Shown here in pieces: positions 41,016 to 49,048 of a stretch of 64,000 nt of DNA; within the stretch, counting starts at the first letter, position 1; each line of letters opens with the position of its first letter. A model generated the notes under the pieces. The model saw nothing but the letters and a program-made list of their open reading frames with translations, made no database searches and had not been told where the DNA came from. This DNA is from Holophaga sp. (GTDB lineage: Bacteria > Acidobacteriota > Holophagae > Holophagales > Holophagaceae): the NCBI GenBank assembly GCA_016715205.1, contig JADKBC010000007.1, positions 62,001 to 126,000 on the forward strand, in the 5' to 3' direction. The position numbers and the translations under genes were made by a program.

Positions 41016-42161
41016 ATGCGCATCGGCATCCTCACAGGCGGCGGTGATGTGCCAGGGCTCAATCCCTGCATCAAGACCCTGGTGTACGGAGCGGTGGACG
41101 AAGGGATCGAGATCGTGGGGATTCGGCGCGGCTGGGCGGGCCTGCTCAACTACAATCCCGATGCCCCGGAATCCACGCCCGGTTGCCTGATGCCCCTGAA
41201 CAAGCAAAACACGCGCACCATCGATCGCACCGGCGGCACCTTCCTTCACACCAGCCGCATCGACCCGGCCCGCGTGCTGCCCCAGAGCCTGCCTGATTTT
41301 TTGAAAACTTCGGATGGGGACCAAGGCCCTCGTGATCTCACTGGCAAGGTTTTGCGCAGCGTGGAAAGCCTCGGCTTGGATGCCATCGTGGCCCTGGGGG
41401 GCGACGGCACCCTGAATTTTGCCGAGCGCATGCACCATGAAGGCGTGCCCATCATCGGTATCCCCAAGACCATGGATAACGATGTCTTCGGGACGGATTA
41501 CTGCATTGGTTTTTCCACGGCGGTAACACGCAGCGTGGAATTCATTCACCAGTTGCGCACCACGGCTGGCAGCCATGAGCGCATCGCCATCGTGGAACTC
41601 TATGGCCGCTACTGCGGCGAAACCAGTCTGCTGGCTTCCTACTTGGCCGGGGTGGACCGGGCCATCATCAGCGAAGTTCCCTTCGATATCGGACATCTGG
41701 CAGAGCTTGCCCTTGCTGACAAGCGCTCCAATCCAAGCAACTACGTGATGATCACCATGAGCGAAGGCGCTCGCATGGTGGGCGCGGGCACCGTGGGCAT
41801 GGGGGCCGACGATTACGGCACCGTGAAGCTGGGCGGCATCGGCCTCCTTACTGGGGAAGCCCTGAAACACATCACCGGCGAGAACGTCATCTGCCAGCAG
41901 GTGTCCTACCTCATGCGCAGCGGCGCGCCCGATAGCCTGGATCTGATGGTGGCCGTGAATTTCGCTCAGACAGCCATTGGCCTCCTGAAGCGCAGGGAAT
42001 GGGGACGCATGGTGGCCCTGAAACAAGGCACCTACGCCACCGTGCCCATCACGACGTTGAGTGAAGGAAAGCGACGCGTGGACGTGGATGAATTCTACGA
42101 TTCCGCCGAGTATCGGCCGAAGGTCCGTCAGGTTGAAGGCAAGCCGATGTTCTTGTATTGA
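41016..42161 (+). CDS. pfkA: 6-phosphofructokinase
   Basis: A 381-residue phosphofructokinase phosphorylating fructose 6-phosphate. N-terminal GILTGGGDVPGLNP, GGDGTLNF with G131 after D130, and PKTMDNDVFGTDYCIGF with K151. Gly at the first site is the ATP-dependent type (PPi enzymes have Asp), while Lys in PKTMDND is typical of the PPi-dependent clade. This mixed signature occurs in some ATP-using enzymes, so ATP is favoured but not certain. It starts 2 bp after purD with only a weak ribosome-binding site, so translation is probably coupled. Confidence 0.93.
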   Translation: MRIGILTGGGDVPGLNPCIKTLVYGAVDEGIEIVGIRRGWAGLLNYNPDAPESTPGCLMPLNKQNTRTIDRTGGTFLHTSRIDPARVLPQSLPDFLKTSDGDQGPRDLTGKVLRSVESLGLDAIVALGGDGTLNFAERMHHEGVPIIGIPKTMDNDVFGTDYCIGFSTAVTRSVEFIHQLRTTAGSHERIAIVELYGRYCGETSLLASYLAGVDRAIISEVPFDIGHLAELALADKRSNPSNYVMITMSEGARMVGAGTVGMGADDYGTVKLGGIGLLTGEALKHITGENVICQQVSYLMRSGAPDSLDLMVAVNFAQTAIGLLKRREWGRMVALKQGTYATVPITTLSEGKRRVDVDEFYDSAEYRPKVRQVEGKPMFLY

Positions 42162-42270
42162 GGCTTCCAGGAAATTTTCGATGTGGAAGCTCTGCCTTGC
42201 ACTTTTCAGGCATGCCCCGGTTCGCTAGGATCAGGTAGCTTTTCCCAACCCATCTTCAGGAGGAATGACC

Positions 42271-42732
42271 ATGAAACACCTAGGACGCCTGGTGCTGCTT
42301 CCCGTGTTGTGCGGCTCTGTGAGCCTCATGGCGGCGCCCAAAAAACTTTCAGAGGCGGTGCTAAGCGGCGACCTCACCTTGGTAAAGGCCCAGCTCAAGG
42401 AACGACCCGAAGAACTGAACAAGATCGACAAGTGGGGCTGGACTCCGCTCATGTGGGCAACCTTGCGGCAGTACGTTCCCATTATCAAATTCCTGCTGGC
42501 CAATGGTGCTGATCCCAACCTAGCCGCCGAGAAGGCTGATATCACCATCAAGGCCGGGGCTACGCCCCTGATCATCTGCGGGTATTACGGTACCGCCGAT
42601 ATCGCCAAGCTGCTGCTGGCGGCCAAGGCTGATCCCGCCAAGGAAGACAATGCCGGAGAAACGGCGCTCAGCTACGCCACCCGGTACCGGTTCCAGGAAG
42701 TGATTGATCTCCTGCCGAAGGCGAGCCAGTAG
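42271..42732 (+). CDS. exported ankyrin-repeat protein
   Basis: A 153-residue protein with a signal peptide (LVLLPVLCGSVSLMAA) and about three ankyrin repeats (WGWTPLMWATLRQYVPIIKF; AGATPLIICGYYGTADIAKL; AGETALSYATRYRFQEVIDL). AGGAGG lies 7 bases before ATG 42271, which is preferred over ATG 42265. Ankyrin repeats mediate protein-protein contacts; an exported single-domain protein of this kind probably binds a periplasmic partner, which is not identifiable here. Confidence 0.85.
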   Translation: MKHLGRLVLLPVLCGSVSLMAAPKKLSEAVLSGDLTLVKAQLKERPEELNKIDKWGWTPLMWATLRQYVPIIKFLLANGADPNLAAEKADITIKAGATPLIICGYYGTADIAKLLLAAKADPAKEDNAGETALSYATRYRFQEVIDLLPKASQ

Positions 42733-42759
42733 GGCTCCAAGGAGGCTGGAAAGGGTTTT

Positions 42760-43560
42760 CTACAGGCGCTCATGCCCAAGGGTTTGAGCGCCTGTGGCGG
42801 GTATGCCTGGAAAGGGTGCTACCGCCGCATGGCGCCGCAGGTGCAGCAGAAATTCCCGATTGCCTTCGCCCCCCAGAATGGGGCTGACCGCAAGGGCTTG
42901 TGGACGCATTTCCGTATCCGAGAAGAAGGCCCAGATCTCGCGGCACACCCGCTCATGTACGGCGGCATCGCGCACAATGCCTCCACTGCCCACATCATCT
43001 CGACCGGCTTCGAACTGGGGTTTAACGAGTAGGATGGCATCCGCATCCCCGGTGAGACTGGCGAAAACGGGCGGAATGGCGATGCGGAGTGAGATGAAGC
43101 TGAGATCCGCTACCAGCAAGTGGCAGCGGTCTGGAATACGATCACCTTCCCAGTTCCGCAGGTTTTCGTGTTCCATGGACACCACGCGGGCGTCGCTGCG
43201 CAGCTTCCAGTGCAGCTGATTGGTGCCCACATCCACGGCGTAGACCTTGGACGCGCCTTGCTGCAACAAGCAATCGGTGAAGCCACCGGTGGAAGCACCG
43301 GCATCAAAGCAGATCCAGCCGCTGGGATCGATGCCGAAACTTGTCAGTGCGCCTGCCATTTTCAACCCGCCGCGGCTCACAAAGGGCAAGGCCTCGCCGC
43401 GCAGGCGGATGGGCGCGTCTTCTGGGATGGCTGTGCCGGCCTTGGTGATAGGACGATCCTCCACCAGTACATCCCCGGCCAGGATGCGAGCTTGGGCCTT
43501 GGCCCGCGTATCACACAGACCGCGCTGCACAAGGAGTTGATCGAGACGGAGCTTAGCCAT
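42760..43560 (-). CDS. tlyA: TlyA-family rRNA methyltransferase
   Basis: A 266-residue protein with an N-terminal S4 RNA-binding domain (RLDQLLVQRGLCDTRAKAQA) and a FtsJ/RrmJ-type SAM methyltransferase domain (CFDAGASTGGFTDCLLQQGA). KPQFEAGRDDVGSGGIV is the conserved TlyA block. TlyA proteins 2'-O-methylate rRNA; the old name hemolysin is misleading. Divergent from miaB, with 150 bp between the two. Confidence 0.92.
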   Translation of the reverse strand: MAKLRLDQLLVQRGLCDTRAKAQARILAGDVLVEDRPITKAGTAIPEDAPIRLRGEALPFVSRGGLKMAGALTSFGIDPSGWICFDAGASTGGFTDCLLQQGASKVYAVDVGTNQLHWKLRSDARVVSMEHENLRNWEGDRIPDRCHLLVADLSFISLRIAIPPVFASLTGDADAILLVKPQFEAGRDDVGSGGIVRDAAVHERVCREIWAFFSDTEMRPQALAVSPILGGEGNREFLLHLRRHAAVAPFPGIPATGAQTLGHERL

Positions 43561-43710
43561 GGCTCAGCATAAACCGGGCGCGCCATTGCCGATAGAATGG
43601 AGGTTCGGCCTGGCGTGAACCTGCAAAAGGCTGATCTCAAAACGGGCCCACTTTTTGAAGACACCGATCAACAGGCTTAGAAAAATGCAACCAAACAGAG
43701 GCCAACACGC

Positions 43711-45015
43711 ATGAAGTTCCATATTGAAACCTGGGGTTGCCAGATGAACGACCACGACAGCGAAAAGCTGGCGGGGCTGCTGTTGAAAGAAGGCTATGAG
43801 TCCGTCGATACGGTGGAAGAGGCTGATGTGGTGTTGCTCAACACCTGCAGCATTCGGGAGAAGGCCGTTCACAAGGTTTATACGGAGCTTGGGTACCTGC
43901 GGGAGATGAAGCAGCAACGCCCCTTGCTCATTGGCGTGACGGGCTGCTTGGCTCAGCAGGAAAAGGACGCCCTGTTCAAGCGAGCGCCCCACATCGATTT
44001 CGTGCTCGGCACCATGGCGCTTCAGCAGTTGCCGAAGCTCGTGGAAGAAGCCTTGGCGGGGCATCGCCGGGTGATCGACACGGAGGACTACCCGGACAAC
44101 CATCTATTCCCTCCGGAGGTTACCCAGCGTCGGAGCAAGGCCAAGGCCCTGGTGACCATCATGGAAGGCTGTGATCACGCCTGCACCTATTGCGTGGTGC
44201 CCACGACCCGTGGCCAGGAGCGCAGCCGCCCTGTGGACGATATCGTGGCGGAAGTGCGCCTGATGGTGGCGCGCGGTTTCCGGGAGATCGAACTGCTGGG
44301 CCAGAACGTGAACAGCTATCGTGGTGGCTGCAGTTTTGCCGAGCTTCTGGAGCAGGTTGCCGAAGTCGAGGGCGTGGAATGGCTCCGCTTCACCACCAGT
44401 CATCCCATGAACTTCACCCGCGAGTTGGCCCAGACCCTTGTCTCGAATCCCAAGGTGGCACCCTTCCTGCACCTGCCGGTGCAAAGTGGCAGCAATGCCG
44501 TGCTGCGGCGAATGCTGCGGGGCTACACCGTGGAGGAATACCTGGAACGCCTTGGCTATCTGGGTGAAGGCCGTGCCCGGTTCGCCATTTCCACCGATAT
44601 CATCGTGGGCTTTCCGGGCGAGACTGACGAGGATTTCGAAGCCACCATGCAATTGGTGGAGCAGGTGCAATTCGATACTTCTTTCAGCTTCATCTACAGC
44701 CCGCGCCCCGGCACGCCCGCGCTGCGGCTGAAGGATGACATTCCCCATGCGGTGAAGCTGGAACGCCTTACGCGCCTCCAGCGTCGCCAAACGGAAATCA
44801 CCCTGGCCAGTCATCAGCGGATCGTGGGGCAAGAACTGGATGTGCGCATCGAGAGCCAAGGGCCCACCGATCACGGCCACTGGATGGCCCGCACGGGGCA
44901 GTGGCAGAACGTTCATCTCGCTGCCGGAGAAGGGCGACAACTCGCCTTCGGTGGCCTGATGCGGGCCCGCATCACCTATGCGGGGCCCCATTTCCTGGGG
45001 GCAGAACTCGTCTGA
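43711..45015 (+). CDS. miaB: tRNA-2-methylthio-N6-dimethylallyladenosine synthase
   Basis: A 434-residue radical-SAM methylthiotransferase modifying A37 of tRNAs that read UNN codons. N-terminal MTTase domain cysteines lie in ETWGCQMNDHD, LLNTCSIRE and GVTGCLAQ. The radical-SAM motif is CDHACTYC, and a C-terminal TRAM domain follows (IVGQELDVRIE). Length and motifs are normal. Needs two [4Fe-4S] clusters. Confidence 0.96.
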   Translation: MKFHIETWGCQMNDHDSEKLAGLLLKEGYESVDTVEEADVVLLNTCSIREKAVHKVYTELGYLREMKQQRPLLIGVTGCLAQQEKDALFKRAPHIDFVLGTMALQQLPKLVEEALAGHRRVIDTEDYPDNHLFPPEVTQRRSKAKALVTIMEGCDHACTYCVVPTTRGQERSRPVDDIVAEVRLMVARGFREIELLGQNVNSYRGGCSFAELLEQVAEVEGVEWLRFTTSHPMNFTRELAQTLVSNPKVAPFLHLPVQSGSNAVLRRMLRGYTVEEYLERLGYLGEGRARFAISTDIIVGFPGETDEDFEATMQLVEQVQFDTSFSFIYSPRPGTPALRLKDDIPHAVKLERLTRLQRRQTEITLASHQRIVGQELDVRIESQGPTDHGHWMARTGQWQNVHLAAGEGRQLAFGGLMRARITYAGPHFLGAELV

Positions 45016-45067
45016 CGGGTTGGCATGCTCCTGGCTGTTCGGATGGACGGAATTCGAGGAGCACGGA

Positions 45068-46555
45068 ATGCTTGATGTCCTTCGAAAAAGCCTGATGGTC
45101 TCGCTCCTGCTGGTGGCAGGCTGTGGCGGGGGAAAGGCAGTTACAGATACGCCCGTGGTGCCGATCCTGATCACCGTCAGCCCTGCTTCGGTTGTTCTGG
45201 CCCCTGGTGGTACCCAGAGCTTTACCGCGATGGTCAACGGAGCTTCCAATCCAGCCCTGACCTGGAACGTCATCGGGGGGACGGCCGGCGGCACCATTCT
45301 GGCCAATGGCACCTATACCGCGCCCCTGCTGCCGGGCGTTTTTGCCGTGCGCGCAGCCCTTTCCACGGATGCCAACCGCTACGGGGAAGCCACGGTGACC
45401 GTGTCCTCCACATCTCCCACTGGGAGTTGCAGCGGGGCTGATCTTGGCAGCAACGCCGATCTGAAGGGCTACCGCCCGTTTCCTTCTGATAATCCTTGGA
45501 ACCAAGTGGTCTCAACCGCTCCCGTCGATCCCAACAGCGCGGCGATCCTCGCGTTCATTGGCGCAGGAACGGGGCTGAAGGCCGATTTCGGCTCTGGCAC
45601 TTGGCAGGGCGCGCCCATCGGAATTTCCTTTGTGGTGGTGCCCGGTACCCAGCCCAAGGTGCGGGTTGCCTTCACAGCCTATGGTGATGAAAGCGATCCG
45701 GGTCCCATGCCCGTGCCGGCCTCCGCGCCCATTGAGGGCAGTGCTGCTTCCACGGGTGATCGCCATGTGCTGGTGCTGGATCGGGATGCCTGCCTGTTGT
45801 ACGAACTGTATCGGGCCTTTCCCCACGCCGATGGGAGTTGGGATGCGGATGCCGCCACCATCTGGGATCTGCAATCGAATGCCCTTCGGCCCCTGGGCTG
45901 GACCTCCGCCGATGCGGCGGGACTGCCGCTCTTTCCAGGGCTCGCGCGTTACGACGACGTGGCCACGGGGGAAATCACCCACGCCCTGCGGTTCACGGTA
46001 CCCACTTCGCGGAAAGCCTTTGTGCCGCCCGCCACCCACTGGGCGTCCAGCAACACCAGCACCAGTGCCCCGCCCATGGGCATGCGGGTGCGACTGAAGG
46101 CAGGCGTGGATATCAGCGGCTACCCCGGGCAGGCTCGGGTGGTGCTGGCGGCCCTCAAGAAATACGGCATGATCCTCGCGGACAATGGCAGCGCTTGGTA
46201 TATCTCCGGTGTTCCGGACTCGCGCTGGAACAACGATCAGCTGCAAGCCCTGAATGGCATCAAGGGCTCGGACCTGGAAGTGATCCAGATGGATGGGTTG
46301 GTGACCACCATTCCATCCGGTTCGGGGCCAGTGATCTCCTCGTTCAGTGCCAGTGCTTCCCCCGTGGGTATTGGCCAGCCCGTCACACTGAACTGGGCCA
46401 CCACCGGCGCCACCCGATGCTTCGTAACCCCCGAACCCGGCCTTGTGCGCGGCTCCAGCGTCACCCTGCATCCAGCTGCCACAACCCTCTACACGCTGAC
46501 CGCCCAGGGGCCGTTCGGCGTTGCAACGCGGCAAGTCACGGTGGTGGTCAATTGA
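45068..46555 (+). CDS. large lipoprotein with Ig-like domains
   Basis: A 495-residue protein with a lipobox signal peptide (LMVSLLLVAGCGGG). An Ig-like domain follows (VSPASVVLAPGGTQSFTAMV, about 35-115), then a central ~270-residue unrecognised domain (GYRPFPSDNPWNQVVSTAPV). A second Ig/PKD-like C-terminal domain ends the protein (VISSFSASASPVGIGQPVTL). GAGGAG precedes ATG 45068. The central domain, with HVLVLDRDACLLYELYRAFP, recurs in surface proteins of unknown function. Its 3' end overlaps the SRPBCC gene on the other strand by 8 bp. Confidence 0.8.
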   Translation: MLDVLRKSLMVSLLLVAGCGGGKAVTDTPVVPILITVSPASVVLAPGGTQSFTAMVNGASNPALTWNVIGGTAGGTILANGTYTAPLLPGVFAVRAALSTDANRYGEATVTVSSTSPTGSCSGADLGSNADLKGYRPFPSDNPWNQVVSTAPVDPNSAAILAFIGAGTGLKADFGSGTWQGAPIGISFVVVPGTQPKVRVAFTAYGDESDPGPMPVPASAPIEGSAASTGDRHVLVLDRDACLLYELYRAFPHADGSWDADAATIWDLQSNALRPLGWTSADAAGLPLFPGLARYDDVATGEITHALRFTVPTSRKAFVPPATHWASSNTSTSAPPMGMRVRLKAGVDISGYPGQARVVLAALKKYGMILADNGSAWYISGVPDSRWNNDQLQALNGIKGSDLEVIQMDGLVTTIPSGSGPVISSFSASASPVGIGQPVTLNWATTGATRCFVTPEPGLVRGSSVTLHPAATTLYTLTAQGPFGVATRQVTVVVN

Positions 46556-47003
46556 ACAGGTTTCCGATTGCCCTTTTCCGGTAGTCGAAAATCCCTTCCA
46601 CATCCCGGCGAAGGAATAGCTCCGTGACGAGGCGGCCCAGGATACCGAAGGGCGCGCGGTAGCGCACGCGGTCTGTGATGCGGGTGCCGCCACTCGGCAG
46701 ATCCTCGAAGGTATGCGTGTGGTGCCACAGTGCGTAGGGCCCCATGACCTGACGATCCGTGAAGCGCTCGCCTTCCTGCCAGGATTCGATGAGGGTGCGC
46801 CAGCGCAGGGATAGGCCATGAACGCGCAACTGGTATTCAAAGAGTGCACCTTCGCCCCGGGGCAAGGGTTCGGGCGTCAGGATGCGAAAGCTCAGCCAGG
46901 GCGGCGTGAGCTTTTCCAGATTGGCGGGATCACTGAAGAACGCGAATACTTCGGCCCTCGGGCGGGGCACATCCTGGTGGGAAAGGAAAATTTCTTCGCG
47001 CAT
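46548..47003 (-). CDS. SRPBCC (START-like) family protein
   Basis: A 151-residue START/Bet v1-type ligand-binding protein, recognised from VFAFFSDPANLEKLTPPWLSF and from WRTLIESWQEGERFTDRQVM with its following HTF strand. This subfamily is often found beside, or fused to, the TIGR01777-type epimerase, which here is the next gene upstream on the same strand. The start codon directly abuts the inverted repeat of a MITE-like element, which now separates it from that gene and leaves no recognisable ribosome-binding site. Confidence 0.85.
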   Translation of the reverse strand: MREEIFLSHQDVPRPRAEVFAFFSDPANLEKLTPPWLSFRILTPEPLPRGEGALFEYQLRVHGLSLRWRTLIESWQEGERFTDRQVMGPYALWHHTHTFEDLPSGGTRITDRVRYRAPFGILGRLVTELFLRRDVEGIFDYRKRAIGNLFN

Positions 47004-47272
47004 TAGGGTCTGTTTTCAAAGTGGATGCGAGCCGCGACGCCGTCAGGCGCGTCATCCGGTAAGGAAAGGGCCGAAGGGCAATGTGGTTCATTGTTCGAGG
47101 GCCTTGACGCAGCCGGGCGCCTGGCAGCGTCCCGAAGGGCAAATGGCGGCGCCCGGCGCAACTCTGCGTCGAGCTCCTCGTCCGTAGTCCCGCTATGGCC
47201 ATCGTCGCTCTCCTTGATTTGCTTGGGCGGCGCCGTTTGCGCGGCCACACCCCACTTTGAAAACAGACCCTA
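47004..47272. mobile_element. 269-bp MITE-like element with perfect terminal inverted repeats
   Basis: Perfect 19-base terminal inverted repeats, GGGTCTGTTTTCAAAGTGG at 47006-47024 and its complement at 47252-47270, flanked by a TA dinucleotide on each side (47004-47005, 47271-47272) consistent with a TA target duplication. The interior contains GC-rich dyads (for example GGATG...CATCC near the left end) but no transposase gene, so it is non-autonomous. TA duplication fits IS630/Tc1-mariner-like transposition, an inference. It sits between the epimerase stop and the SRPBCC start. Confidence 0.85.
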
Positions 47273-48184
47273 GAGCAGATCCTTCAAGGCGCCTGCGATT
47301 TCAGGAAAACGGAATGGGAAGCCCAGCGCCTCTGCCTTGCGGGGGAGCACAAAGGCGCCACCCAGCAACATGGGCTGGGCCATTTCACCCACCATCAACC
47401 TCACGGCTGCGTGGGTGAGGAAACCCGGCACGGGCCACACAGGCCGGTGCAGACGTGTGGCGATCTGGGCGGTGAGTTCGGCGTTGCTGCAAGGCTGGGG
47501 TGCCGTGGCGTTCAGGGCGCCTTCATAGGCAGGGTTGGCGATGGCTTCCAGGATCAGGTTCACCAGATCCTCGATATGGATCCAACTGAACCCCTGGCGG
47601 CCCGTTCCGAGGGCCGACCCCGCAAACAGCCGCACAGGCTGCGCGATCTTGGGCAGGGCACCACCTTCGCGGGCCAGGACCACTCCGATTCGCAGCCTGA
47701 CGACCCGCACACCCAGTTGCCGAGCCGCGTCTGCGGCGGTTTCCCATTGCTGACAGATATCAGGGAGGAACCCCGTTCCTGGGGCTTGGTGTTCGTCCAC
47801 CGGGGTGTCGCCCAGGGTGCCGTAAATGCCGATGGCACTGGCATTGATAAGCACGGAGGGCGGGTGGGCGAGGGCGCCCAGGGCCTCCACCAGGCGTCGG
47901 GTGGGGGCAAGGCGGCTTTCCAAGAGGGCTGCTTTGCGGGCAGGGCTCCACCGGTGATCGGCGATGCCTTCCCCGGCCAGGTTGACGATTGCGGCAGCGC
48001 CTTCGAGGAGGGTGGGCAGATCTTTCCAGGCATGAACTTGGCCAGCACCGGCGCGGGGCGTTCGGATACCCCGGCTCAGCACATGGACCTCTGCACCCTG
48101 TTCGGTCAGTTTCTGGGCAAGGTGGGTGCCCACCAGCCCGGTTCCTCCCGCAATGACGATCTTTTTCCCTTGCTGGGTGCCCAT
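47270..48184 (-). CDS. TIGR01777-family epimerase / nucleotide-sugar-epimerase-like protein
   Basis: A 304-residue extended SDR-fold protein: glycine motif VIAGGTGLVGTHLA, IVNLAGEGIADHRWSP, INASAIGIYG and WIHIEDLVNLILEAI are hallmark stretches of this family (cell-division inhibitor SulA-like annotation is common). ATG 48184 follows AGGGG by 5 bases; longer frame extensions upstream are not supported. The present stop codon TAG uses the TA at the MITE junction plus its first G. Original stop was probably TAA overlapping the SRPBCC ATG. Confidence 0.88.
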   Translation of the reverse strand: MGTQQGKKIVIAGGTGLVGTHLAQKLTEQGAEVHVLSRGIRTPRAGAGQVHAWKDLPTLLEGAAAIVNLAGEGIADHRWSPARKAALLESRLAPTRRLVEALGALAHPPSVLINASAIGIYGTLGDTPVDEHQAPGTGFLPDICQQWETAADAARQLGVRVVRLRIGVVLAREGGALPKIAQPVRLFAGSALGTGRQGFSWIHIEDLVNLILEAIANPAYEGALNATAPQPCSNAELTAQIATRLHRPVWPVPGFLTHAAVRLMVGEMAQPMLLGGAFVLPRKAEALGFPFRFPEIAGALKDLL

Positions 48185-48346
48185 GCTGCCCCTTTGCGCC
48201 TTGGATGCCGCGATCCTGTCACAAATGCTTTGGATTGAGAAACAAAGCCTAGATGAACCTGCAAGATAGATCCCGCGGTTCCTGTGTGCCCCGGTCCTCA
48301 TCCTGCTACGATTTCTGCATCCGTTTGATTGATTCCCGGAGGTTCC

Positions 48347-48967
48347 ATGGATGGCATGAACGCACTTCTGACCCGTCGCAGCATTCGCATTTTTCGCCCC
48401 GAGCCCGTGGAACCCGAGGCCATTCGCTCCCTGGTGGAAGCCGCCATGTACGCACCCTCGGCTGGGAATCAGGAACCCTGGCGCTTTGTGTTGATCCAGG
48501 ATCCAGCCACCCTGCAGGCCATAGCCACCGATCATCCCTATGCCTCGGCCATGGAATCCGCCCCTCTGGCGGTGCTGGTCTGCGCCGCCACCCGGGATCT
48601 ACCCCACCCGGATTTCTGGGGTGTGGATTGCGCCGCCGCCACCCAAAACCTGATGCTGGCCGCCCACATGCAGGGGCTTGGGTCCGTCTGGATCGGTCTC
48701 TATCCCAAGCGCGAACGCATGGCCACCCTTTCGCGTCTGCTGCACCTTCCCGAGGATGTGGAGCCCTTCGCCTTGATTCCCGTGGGCTATCCCCTGGAGC
48801 GCCCTGAGCAGCCCGAGCGCTACCACCCTGAATGGATCCGTTCCGAGCGCTGGTTCGACGCCTGGACCTTTGGTCGCCAGGATTTGCGTGCCAAGGCCGA
48901 GCGGGAAGAGGCCGAGCGCAAGGCCGCTGCCACCGTGAAGCGCGTGGATTCTGGGCTGCACGACTGA
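48347..48967 (+). CDS. nitroreductase family protein
   Basis: A 206-residue FMN-dependent nitroreductase-fold protein: LLTRRSIRIFRPEPVEPEAI at the start, MYAPSAGNQEPWRFVLIQD, and AATQNLMLAAHMQGLGSVWIG are the standard FMN-site blocks. GGAGG lies 4 bases before ATG 48347. The C-terminus adds a charged helical tail (LRAKAEREEAERKAAATVKR). Physiological substrate unknown; relatives reduce nitro compounds, quinones or flavins. Confidence 0.88.
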   Translation: MDGMNALLTRRSIRIFRPEPVEPEAIRSLVEAAMYAPSAGNQEPWRFVLIQDPATLQAIATDHPYASAMESAPLAVLVCAATRDLPHPDFWGVDCAAATQNLMLAAHMQGLGSVWIGLYPKRERMATLSRLLHLPEDVEPFALIPVGYPLERPEQPERYHPEWIRSERWFDAWTFGRQDLRAKAEREEAERKAAATVKRVDSGLHD

Positions 48968-49048
48968 AAGTTGGTTAGGGAAAATCTAGGACCACCGACG
49001 AACGCAGATGACTAAACCTGCTTGCAGGGCGGGTAAGGCTGCTCGAAG

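Noticed and set aside
47025..47273. ORFs inside the MITE-like element
   Set aside because: They read through the inverted repeats, have no transposase motifs and look compositionally random.
48968..49048. Sequence accgacgaacgcagatgact as a dispersed repeat
   Set aside because: It recalls repeats seen in other genomes, but there is only one short copy here and no palindrome.
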